Below are positions 1 through 4,877 of a stretch of DNA of 5,444 nucleotides, piece after piece. Position 1 is the first letter of the stretch, and each line of letters starts with the position of its first letter. The translations under genes and the position numbers were made by a program. The notes beneath the pieces are model-generated. The model made no database searches, was not told where the DNA came from, and worked only from the letters and a program-made list of their open reading frames with translations. The DNA lies in NCBI GenBank assembly GCA_003552745.1, contig PUOG01000312.1:1-5444 (forward strand), given 5' to 3'. This stretch comes from Spirochaetaceae bacterium (GTDB lineage: Bacteria > Spirochaetota > Spirochaetia > DSM-27196 > SKKC01).

Positions 1-895
1 CGAAGTATCTCGTGAGCTCGTTCAACTCCTCCATCGAATCGTTCAGCGAAATGAGCATCTGCTCCACCTGGTTGAAGAGCCGATCATCGTCGTCGAAGAG
101 CGTGGCGAGCGAGCCGTGAGGGCCGATCAGCCGAGGGACAATCCCTTCCGGATGGCGCAGCTCCGCGGTGAATGCCGAGGCATCGTCCACCATCGGCCGA
201 ATCGAGGCGAGAAGCGCCTCCGTCTCGGCAAGCAGCGACTCGGTTTCGGCAAGGCGTCGACCGGCCTCGTCGATGAGTCGATTCGATCCTTCGAAGGCCT
301 GTGCCAGCGGTCCGTCGTTGAGCTCGCCGGCGAGTGTTCCGTCGACCGTGCCCAGAATCCGGTCGGTGGAGGTGAGGACGGCCTCGACGCGATCGAGAAC
401 CGGATTTATGTCGTGCAGAAGCCTGCTGACGGCATCCGGTGGCTCCGAACGCCGGACGAGCTCCCGGTCGCGAGTCGCCTGACCGAGCTCGCTCGACCAC
501 TCCGGGAGCTTTGATCCTGCCGCAAGCTGCTCGGCGGTATCGTGTCCGGGGTGGAGGACCATCGAACCTCCGAATAAAGGATTACTCGAGAACTCCACGA
601 GAGACCCTTCGGTCACGAGATCCACGAAGCGGTCGAAAATGACGAAATCGACATCAACCGTGTTCTGTGCATTGAGCTCGTATCCGGTAACCCGGCCCAC
701 ATCGAACCCCCGAAACTCGATCGGCATACCGACGGTGAGGCTTCGTGCGGTCTCCAACTCGGTGTGAAACGGATGCCGCGACTCGAACCACCCCTGCCGG
801 GTACCGAGCAGTACGATAGCCCCGGCGGCAAACACCACCCCGACTATGACGAATATTCCGACAAGCTGATTAACGAACCGAATCTGAAATCTCAC
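1..895 (-). CDS. mlaD: MlaD-like MCE-domain lipid transport protein (3' end cut by window edge)
   Basis: This is the membrane-anchored MCE (mammalian cell entry) subunit of an Mla-type ABC lipid transporter. Family members form a hexameric periplasmic ring through which phospholipids pass to or from the inner-membrane permease. 298 residues are visible with no stop. Residues 10-31 form one hydrophobic N-terminal membrane anchor (QLVGIFVIVGVVFAAGAIVLL). Residues 40-118 match an MCE domain, with the typical SLTVGMPIEFRGFDVGRV stretch at 52-69. Residues 119-298 look mostly helical, with leucine/acidic heptad-like spacing and a 7-residue tandem repeat at 215-228. That tail could extend the ring into a tunnel or needle. 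The GTG start was chosen because an AGGGG Shine-Dalgarno lies 8 nt upstream and the membrane anchor follows at once. It lies 52 nt after the ATPase gene in the same operon. The family call is firm; the E. coli gene name is by analogy. Confidence 0.88.
   Translation of the reverse strand, partial: MRFQIRFVNQLVGIFVIVGVVFAAGAIVLLGTRQGWFESRHPFHTELETARSLTVGMPIEFRGFDVGRVTGYELNAQNTVDVDFVIFDRFVDLVTEGSLVEFSSNPLFGGSMVLHPGHDTAEQLAAGSKLPEWSSELGQATRDRELVRRSEPPDAVSRLLHDINPVLDRVEAVLTSTDRILGTVDGTLAGELNDGPLAQAFEGSNRLIDEAGRRLAETESLLAETEALLASIRPMVDDASAFTAELRHPEGIVPRLIGPHGSLATLFDDDDRLFNQVEQMLISLNDSMEELNELTRYF
212..253 (-). repeat. Imperfect 21-bp tandem duplication inside the MCE gene
   Basis: Two adjacent 21-nt units match at 17 of 21 positions and encode LAETESL followed by LAETEAL (residues 215-228). 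The phase keeps the reading frame and gives two helical heptads in the C-terminal tail of the MCE protein. A small in-frame duplication that lengthens a coiled-coil-like helix is a plausible origin. Confidence 0.6.
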
Positions 896-903
896 GTTTC
901 TCG

Positions 904-908
904 CCCCT
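904..908 (-). promoter_or_regulatory. Ribosome binding site deciding the GTG start of the MCE gene
   Basis: On the minus strand AGGGG lies 8 nt upstream of the GTG at 895-893. No ATG lies in the short stretch between this site and the membrane anchor, which supports the GTG start. Confidence 0.65.
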
Positions 909-932
909 TTCGCGTTTCCGTCGCTCGGGAAG

Positions 933-947
933 CCGGCGTGCCGCCGG
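933..947 (-). other. GC-only hairpin directly after the ATPase stop codon
   Basis: CCGGCG-TGC-CGCCGG (plus strand) is a perfect 6-bp inverted repeat with a 3-nt loop. It abuts the ATPase stop codon (TGA, read 950-948) within the 52-nt gap before the MCE gene. No T-run follows it on the minus strand, so it does not look like a rho-independent terminator. It might affect mRNA stability or the ATPase:MCE expression ratio, or it may be incidental in GC-rich DNA. Confidence 0.45.
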
Positions 948-1856
948 TCATATCGGCTCCGCCGAACCGAGAAGCGACAGCAGGTCCTCGTCGTAAGCGA
1001 TCGCGTCGCCGAGCACCTCGTGCAACACCTCGCGGACCCGTTCATCATCGGTCGCGGCGACCTGCTGCAGCGTACCGTGTCCGAGAATCGCGCCGTCGGC
1101 CATGACCAGGACCCGATCGGCAAGCTGGGCGGCGATCTTCGAGTTATGGGTCACGATCACCAGTGTTCGCCCGTCCCGTTTCAGGGCACGGAGACGCTCA
1201 ACCATGCGGGTCTGATTGGATCTATCGACGAACGTAGTCGGCTCGTCGAGAAAGATCAGCTCCGGTTTCGTCACCGTCGCTCGAACGAACGAGATGACCT
1301 TCGCTTCTCCCGAACTGAGAATCGAAGGGCGCAGCGAGAGATCGCGGGCAAAACGAAACCCGGCGAGAGCGGCGGCAATTCGGTCTCGACGCTGTTGGCG
1401 GGTGAGCTCCGGCTCCTGGTGCTCGAGCGGGAGCTCGATGTTGCGATAGATGCTCATGTTCTGCCAGAGGGCGCCTTCCTGAAAGACGAAACCGACCTGC
1501 CGGCGCAGTTCGATCATCTCCCCGTCCGACATCGGGCGGATCGGAACACCGAGAATCGTCACCCGGCCGGCGGCGGCCGGAATCAGTCCGGCTGCGACCT
1601 TGAGCAGCGTCGATTTACCCGAGCCGGAAAGGCCCATGATCGCGGTCGTCTTGCCCCGCTCGATCGCGGCCGATGCATCGGCCACCGGGATGAAATCGTC
1701 GAACTCAACGGTCACCGACTCGAGCTCGACCGCCGGTGTCTCGAAGCCCGGAATCTCGAACACCGGTTGCTCCACGGCGTCGTCCGGCGCTGCAGCATTC
1801 GCCGTAGTGTCGACTGCGTGTTCACTCTGTTCATCCGACACGTCAGGCTCGCCCAT
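948..1856 (-). CDS. mlaF: MlaF-like ABC transporter ATPase of a lipid transport system
   Basis: Cytoplasmic ATP-hydrolysing subunit that would drive the neighbouring MlaE-like permease. It has 302 residues. Walker A is GLSGSGKST (75-83), the Q-loop glutamine is Q126 (VFQEGAL), the signature is a variant LSSGE (180-184), and Walker B is LIFLDE (200-205) with E205 as catalytic base. The D-loop aspartate is D211 and the H-loop histidine is H237 (VTHNS), so it should be active. The variant signature and the LWQNMSIYRNIELPL stretch fit the MlaF/Ttg2A branch. Residues 1-42 form an unusual acidic, Ala/Pro-rich extension before the ABC fold, and a helical tail (about 270-302) follows it. The ATG at 1856 is preferred. 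An in-frame GTG at 1865 would add three residues and leave only 2 nt after the permease stop. Neither start has a strong Shine-Dalgarno, which suggests coupling to permease translation. Confidence 0.92.
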   Translation of the reverse strand: MGEPDVSDEQSEHAVDTTANAAAPDDAVEQPVFEIPGFETPAVELESVTVEFDDFIPVADASAAIERGKTTAIMGLSGSGKSTLLKVAAGLIPAAAGRVTILGVPIRPMSDGEMIELRRQVGFVFQEGALWQNMSIYRNIELPLEHQEPELTRQQRRDRIAAALAGFRFARDLSLRPSILSSGEAKVISFVRATVTKPELIFLDEPTTFVDRSNQTRMVERLRALKRDGRTLVIVTHNSKIAAQLADRVLVMADGAILGHGTLQQVAATDDERVREVLHEVLGDAIAYDEDLLSLLGSAEPI

Positions 1857-1867
1857 ATCGGTCACGC

Positions 1868-2668
1868 TCAAAGGTAGGATATCAGAGTGATCAACGCATT
1901 GGCTATAACGATATACGCTATGCCCTGACCCACCGATCGGATCGCACGCACCGGCACCTCGGTGGCGGCGCGTTCGACACGAAAGCCGTGATACGTGGCG
2001 ACGGTGCCGATAATCAGGCCGAACACGACGCTCTTCACAACGCTTGTGAGGATGTCCTGCATGGCCAGAGCGGCATAGATGCCGGTCGCGTACTCCTGAA
2101 TGGAGAACGGCCGGATAATCTGTGTAACGACGAACGAACCGATCAACCCGAAGAAGTTGAAGTAGACGTTGAGAAGAAAGAGCGACACTACCATCGCGAG
2201 CAAGCGCGGAACCGCGAGATAGGTAATCGGGTTCACGCCTGTCGCCATGTACGCCTCGATCTCGTGATTGACGACCATAGTGCCGAGCTCGGTGGAGATT
2301 GCGGTGCCCGACCGCGCGGTGACGATGAAAGCGGTGAGCACGGGGCCGAGCTCCCGGGTGATAACCGCAACGAGTATGGCGTAGATCAAATCGCCCTGAC
2401 CGAACTGGGGCAGAAGGGATAGTCCCTGGATGATGATGATCGCACCGATGCCGACAGCGATCACCGCAACCGTACTCAAAGCCTGGACGCCGGTGAAAAG
2501 CACCTGCATGACGAGCACGCCGCCACCGCGCCGCCGGCGTCCCATTGCGAAATAGTTCGGGACTACGCGGATAATCTCGACGAAGAACCCGATCGCGTAG
2601 AAGAGATCGTAGACGAACCGGCGTGCTCGTCGGCCGATTGATTCGATCGCCGAGTTCGATAGTTGCAT
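1868..2668 (-). CDS. mlaE: MlaE-like ABC transporter permease
   Basis: Inner-membrane permease subunit of an Mla/Ttg2-type phospholipid transporter. It has 266 residues, the usual family length. An amphipathic N-terminal helix with basic flanks (about 14-45) is followed by about five hydrophobic segments near 52-82, 93-118, 150-183, 205-226 and 246-266. Family landmarks are RELGPVLTAFIVTARSGTA (105-123), STELGTM (125-131) and the cytoplasmic coupling segment EIEAYMATGVNPITYLAVPR (136-155), which resembles the EIDAL...GIDP...VPR pattern of MlaE. The ATG at 2668 is used. Upstream there is only a weak purine stretch (ACGGAA), and an extended -10 element lies about 40 nt away. It is the first gene of the leftward operon; the ATPase starts 11 nt (or 2 nt with GTG) after its stop. 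No STAS-domain MlaB gene is seen between the subunits. Confidence 0.93.
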   Translation of the reverse strand: MQLSNSAIESIGRRARRFVYDLFYAIGFFVEIIRVVPNYFAMGRRRRGGGVLVMQVLFTGVQALSTVAVIAVGIGAIIIIQGLSLLPQFGQGDLIYAILVAVITRELGPVLTAFIVTARSGTAISTELGTMVVNHEIEAYMATGVNPITYLAVPRLLAMVVSLFLLNVYFNFFGLIGSFVVTQIIRPFSIQEYATGIYAALAMQDILTSVVKSVVFGLIIGTVATYHGFRVERAATEVPVRAIRSVGQGIAYIVIANALITLISYL

Positions 2669-2706
2669 TTCCGTTACCCGCCAACCGATGATAGAGTGTT
2701 TACTTA

Positions 2707-2715
2707 TCTATAGCA
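2707..2715 (-). promoter_or_regulatory. Candidate extended -10 promoter for the lipid-transport operon
   Basis: Read on the minus strand, TGCTATAGA matches an extended -10 element (TGn-TATAAT type). It would place the transcription start near 2700 and give a leader of about 30 nt before the permease ATG at 2668. The -35 region is poor, which extended -10 promoters tolerate and which could mean the promoter depends on an activator. Confidence 0.5.
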
Positions 2716-2722
2716 ACGTTTC

Positions 2723-2751
2723 TTGAATTTGATAGTACAGCACAATAGACT
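2723..2751 (+). promoter_or_regulatory. Candidate sigma-70-type promoter for the rightward operon
   Basis: TTGAAT (2723-2728) and TAGACT (2746-2751) are separated by 17 nt, which is ideal spacing, with moderate matches to TTGACA and TATAAT. Transcription would start near 2758, about 20 nt before the GTG at 2780. The element lies immediately beside the divergent -10 on the other strand, so one bound protein could affect both. The call is from pattern only. Confidence 0.4.
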
Positions 2752-2763
2752 CCATACTTACTA

Positions 2764-2770
2764 GAGAGGA
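2764..2770 (+). promoter_or_regulatory. Ribosome binding site deciding the GTG start at 2780
   Basis: GAGAGGA ends 9 nt before the GTG at 2780. The next in-frame ATG (2792) would be 21 nt away, too far for this site, so GTG is the likelier start. Confidence 0.65.
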
Positions 2771-2779
2771 ACCACTGCA

Positions 2780-3781
2780 GTGCCGCGGTCCATGACGTAC
2801 AAACCGAACTCCGTGATCTATTTTGAAGGAGATTCGAGTAACCGTATCTATGTGCTCAAGTCCGGGAAGGTCACACTCACGTCGCACGATATCGAGACCG
2901 GGCAGGAAATCCACAATCGGGTCGAAACAGGTGAGTTCTTTGGCGTGAAGAGCGCACTCGGGCGCTATCCACAGGAAGAAAACGCAGTGGTTGTCTCGAC
3001 CGCCGAGGTCATTGTGTTCACGGTGCCGGAGTTCGAGGAGTTTGCCTGTCAGAACACGCGCGTCATTCTGAAGATGCTCAAAGTCTTCAGCACGCAGCTG
3101 CGCCGAATTCACGCGAAGGTGACGAACATGCTCGACCAGCCGACAATGGTCGGACCGGAGAACGGGCTGTTTCAGATCGGGGAGTTCTTCCACCGGCAGG
3201 GCAAGATGAGACAGGCACGGTACGTACTCGAGCGCTACCTCGAGGTCTATCCCAACGGACCGCGTGCCTCCAAGGCCAAGGAGATCCTGGCCGGAGTTGA
3301 GCGCAGCGATTATCTCTATTCCGAGTCACGTCCGGCCGGCGGAAACGGTGCAGGCGAGGAGAACGGGCGTCCGGCTGCGACCTCGAGCGGCGAACGGCCC
3401 GGCGAAGAGACGCCGGCCGGCCGGCGGTACTACGAGGCGGTCGGCATGTTCGGTCGCGAGCAGTTCCAGGCGGCATTCAAGGCGTTCCGCGAAGTTGCGG
3501 CGATGGAAGATCCTGAGTTCACCGTTCCCGCGCTGGTGGAAGCCGGACGCTGTCTCATGCATCTGCAACGACCGGACGACGCGATCCGTCATTTCACTTC
3601 GCTCGTCCAGCGCTATCCGAAAATGGAAGAACTGCCGCGCGTGTTGTACTATCTCGGCCGCGTATACGAGGAAAAGGGCGAGCGTGAGCGTGCCGGCGGC
3701 TTTTTCAAGAAGGTACAATCGCTTGCGACTACGGACGAAGCGCTGCAGAGACAGGTGGCACATGCAATTCAAAATCTCTAG
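2780..3781 (+). CDS. Cyclic-nucleotide-binding-fold protein with C-terminal TPR-like repeats
   Basis: 333 residues. Residues 5-90 read as a cNMP-binding (Crp-like) beta-roll: YKPNSVIYFEGDSSNRIYVLKSGKVTL, then GEFFGVKSALG at 51-61. A long helix follows (about 92-117, ILKMLKVFSTQLRRIH), as in Crp-family dimers. There is no helix-turn-helix. TPR-like units follow at about 127-160, 215-248, 249-282 and 286-315 (for example AGRCLMHLQRPDDAIRHFTSLVQRYP). The first is separated from the rest by a Gly/Glu/Pro/Arg-rich linker (175-214). The phosphate-binding cassette is degenerate: the usual Glu after Gly is replaced (FGV, V56), and the Arg-Ser/Thr pair is absent (PQEENAVV). Classical cAMP or cGMP binding is therefore doubtful. 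No signal peptide is seen, so it is probably cytoplasmic. It may be a scaffold or partner for the Crp-like protein encoded 15 nt downstream. The domain calls are firm; the role is unknown. Confidence 0.85.
   Translation: MPRSMTYKPNSVIYFEGDSSNRIYVLKSGKVTLTSHDIETGQEIHNRVETGEFFGVKSALGRYPQEENAVVVSTAEVIVFTVPEFEEFACQNTRVILKMLKVFSTQLRRIHAKVTNMLDQPTMVGPENGLFQIGEFFHRQGKMRQARYVLERYLEVYPNGPRASKAKEILAGVERSDYLYSESRPAGGNGAGEENGRPAATSSGERPGEETPAGRRYYEAVGMFGREQFQAAFKAFREVAAMEDPEFTVPALVEAGRCLMHLQRPDDAIRHFTSLVQRYPKMEELPRVLYYLGRVYEEKGERERAGGFFKKVQSLATTDEALQRQVAHAIQNL
3411..3426 (+). repeat. Perfect 16-bp GC palindrome inside the linker coding region
   Basis: CGCCGGCCGGCCGGCG is its own reverse complement. It lies at the end of the low-complexity linker of the cNMP-TPR protein, where it encodes part of TPAGRR. 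It may be a by-product of GC-rich, low-complexity coding sequence. Confidence 0.6.
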
Positions 3782-3796
3782 GGCGGAAAATGCCGT

Positions 3797-4447
3797 ATGG
3801 ATATGACTCTTCCCGCTTTCGAGCGATTTGCCGTTCATTTCGAGCCGGGTGATATCATCTTCAGCGAATATGAGCCCGGCGACTCGTTCTATCTCATCCA
3901 GAAGGGACGAGTGCAGATCATGAAGATTCTCGGTGATATCGAGAAGACCGTCGACGTGCTCCAACCTGGTGAGATCTTCGGGGAGATGGCGATTCTCGAC
4001 GATTCGCCGCGTTCAGCGAGCGCCGTTGCCATCGATAATGTCAAGGCGCTGCAGTTCAACAAGGCGAACTTCGAAATACTCATGAAGGGGCAGCCGCAGA
4101 TCGCGTTGAAACTCCTGAAGCTGTTCGCCAAGCGAATCTATGACCAGCGACGCCGTTTCATGATCCTGACGTTGAGCGATGTAAACGCTCGTATCGCCGA
4201 TGTATTTCTCATGCTCAACGAGATGGGTGCGGTCCACGATGTAGACGAGGAAAACGAGGACGACAGCCGCACATTCGATGTATCTGTAGATGATGTTGCT
4301 CACTGGGCGGGGGTCAATCCACAGCGCTGCCGTGAAGTTCTGAATCACTTCGCCACCCAACGACGAATCGAAATAGGCAAGTCGCAGATCACCGTGCATA
4401 ACATAAACGAGCTTGCACGATTCGTCTCCACGCGCCGGAAAGGGTGA
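3797..4447 (+). CDS. Crp/Fnr-family transcriptional regulator with intact cNMP-binding site
   Basis: 216 residues, close to the usual Crp length. Residues 10-95 form the cNMP beta-roll. The phosphate-binding cassette GEIFGEMAILDDSPRSASA (58-76) keeps the key Glu (E63) and Arg-Ser (R72-S73), so a cyclic nucleotide ligand is plausible. A dimerisation helix follows (about 96-118). Residues 160-205 form a winged helix-turn-helix: VSVDDVAHWAGVNPQRCREVL, then a short wing RRIEIGKSQITVH. Aligned on the conserved turn Gly (G172), the CRP recognition residues Arg-Glu...Arg become Pro175, Gln176 and Glu180, so its DNA site should differ from the CRP consensus. An acidic insert (148-157) joins the two domains. 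The ATG at 3797 has GGCGGA 9 nt upstream. It follows the cNMP-TPR gene by 15 nt, so the two are probably co-transcribed. Its target may include the divergent region at 2669-2779, which is inference. Confidence 0.88.
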   Translation: MDMTLPAFERFAVHFEPGDIIFSEYEPGDSFYLIQKGRVQIMKILGDIEKTVDVLQPGEIFGEMAILDDSPRSASAVAIDNVKALQFNKANFEILMKGQPQIALKLLKLFAKRIYDQRRRFMILTLSDVNARIADVFLMLNEMGAVHDVDEENEDDSRTFDVSVDDVAHWAGVNPQRCREVLNHFATQRRIEIGKSQITVHNINELARFVSTRRKG

Positions 4448-4454
4448 TTTTCAC

Positions 4455-4458
4455 AAGG
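4455..4458 (+). promoter_or_regulatory. Ribosome binding site deciding the ATG start at 4467
   Basis: AAGG lies 8 nt before the ATG at 4467. An in-frame upstream ATG at 4413 lies inside the preceding gene and encodes residues without family likeness, so the 4467 start is preferred. Confidence 0.55.
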
Positions 4459-4466
4459 TTGATAGT

Positions 4467-4877
4467 ATGACCCCGGAGCGTCTTGCGAGTGAACGCGCCG
4501 AACACGGCTATACGCTCGGGCTCTATTCGACCGGGCAACTGATCTTCAGCGATCGGGGACACTGGCTCCATCCACTGTTCGCTCTCGAGCGTTTTCTCTT
4601 CGAACATCGGGATATTCGGGTCGGGGAGTGTCTTCTTCACGATGTGGTGGTCGGTCGTGCGGCGGCTCTGCTGGCCGCCCGGCTCGATGTCAAGAGACTG
4701 CATGCGGAGCTGTTGAGCGGACGGGCGGAATCGGTGCTCGACGCTACTCGAATCGAGTACACTTGCTCCGAACGTATCGAACGGATCGGGTGCCGAACCG
4801 AGGATATGCTTGCCGAAGTCGAGCAGCCGGAGGAGGCATACACGATGATCACCCGGCTCATGGAGGAGGCGAGATGA
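4467..4877 (+). CDS. DUF1893 (TM1506-like) protein
   Basis: 136 residues. The sequence follows the DUF1893 pattern: an N-terminal strand pair with STGQLIFSDRGHWLHPLFALE (21-41), a central LLHDVVVGRAAALLAARLDVKRLHAELLS (56-84), and a C-terminal PEEAYTMITRLMEE (121-134). The structurally known member, TM1506 of Thermotoga, has a cytidine-deaminase-like fold, but the family has no established reaction. No zinc-binding deaminase motif of the HxE...PCxxC type is present. Where many members carry a Cys-Pro-x-Glu motif, this one appears to have C109-R-T-E112. It starts 19 nt after the Crp-like gene, and its stop overlaps the dehydrogenase start (ATGA), which implies co-translation with that enzyme. 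The family assignment is from memory of its conserved pattern. The function is unknown. Confidence 0.78.
   Translation: MTPERLASERAEHGYTLGLYSTGQLIFSDRGHWLHPLFALERFLFEHRDIRVGECLLHDVVVGRAAALLAARLDVKRLHAELLSGRAESVLDATRIEYTCSERIERIGCRTEDMLAEVEQPEEAYTMITRLMEEAR
4862..4869 (+). promoter_or_regulatory. Strong ribosome binding site within the end of the DUF1893 gene
   Basis: GGAGGAGG lies just upstream of the ATG at 4874 (4 to 7 nt spacing, depending on the pairing register). It is the strongest Shine-Dalgarno in the window. It sits in the last codons of the preceding gene, with an ATGA stop/start overlap at 4874-4877. Confidence 0.75.

Noticed and set aside
84..514. Several open frames on both strands across the MCE gene
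   Set aside because: They are Arg- or Ser-rich shadows. The frame with a membrane anchor and MCE domain (from 895 leftward) explains the region.
1020..1877. 285-codon open frame on the plus strand opposite the ATPase gene
   Set aside because: It is a GC-rich antisense shadow. Its translation has no recognisable domain, while the opposite strand carries all the ABC ATPase motifs.
1857..2684. Upstream extension of the ATPase frame to 2684, giving a 578-residue open frame on the minus strand
   Set aside because: The upstream part runs out of frame through the clearly conserved permease gene and reads as Arg/His-rich nonsense. The ABC domain with a plausible N terminus begins near 1856.
2669..2779. 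A classical CRP site (TGTGA-N6-TCACA) in the divergent intergenic region
   Set aside because: No such palindrome is present. TTGTGC-N5-TATCAA on the minus strand is only a weak half-match, and the regulator's recognition helix does not predict that motif.
4448..4466. Terminator or separate promoter between the Crp-like gene and the DUF1893 gene
   Set aside because: The 19-nt gap has no inverted repeat or T-run and is filled by the ribosome binding site, so read-through is expected.
4459..4467. TTGATAGTA repeated at 2729-2737 and 4459-4467 as a shared operator
   Set aside because: It is only 9 bp. The second copy sits in a ribosome-binding-site spacer, and one chance recurrence in 5.4 kb is not convincing.
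4697..4715. HAE tripeptide in the DUF1893 protein as a deaminase zinc site
   Set aside because: It falls where the family has a central beta strand, and the partner PCxxC motif is absent, so the match looks coincidental.
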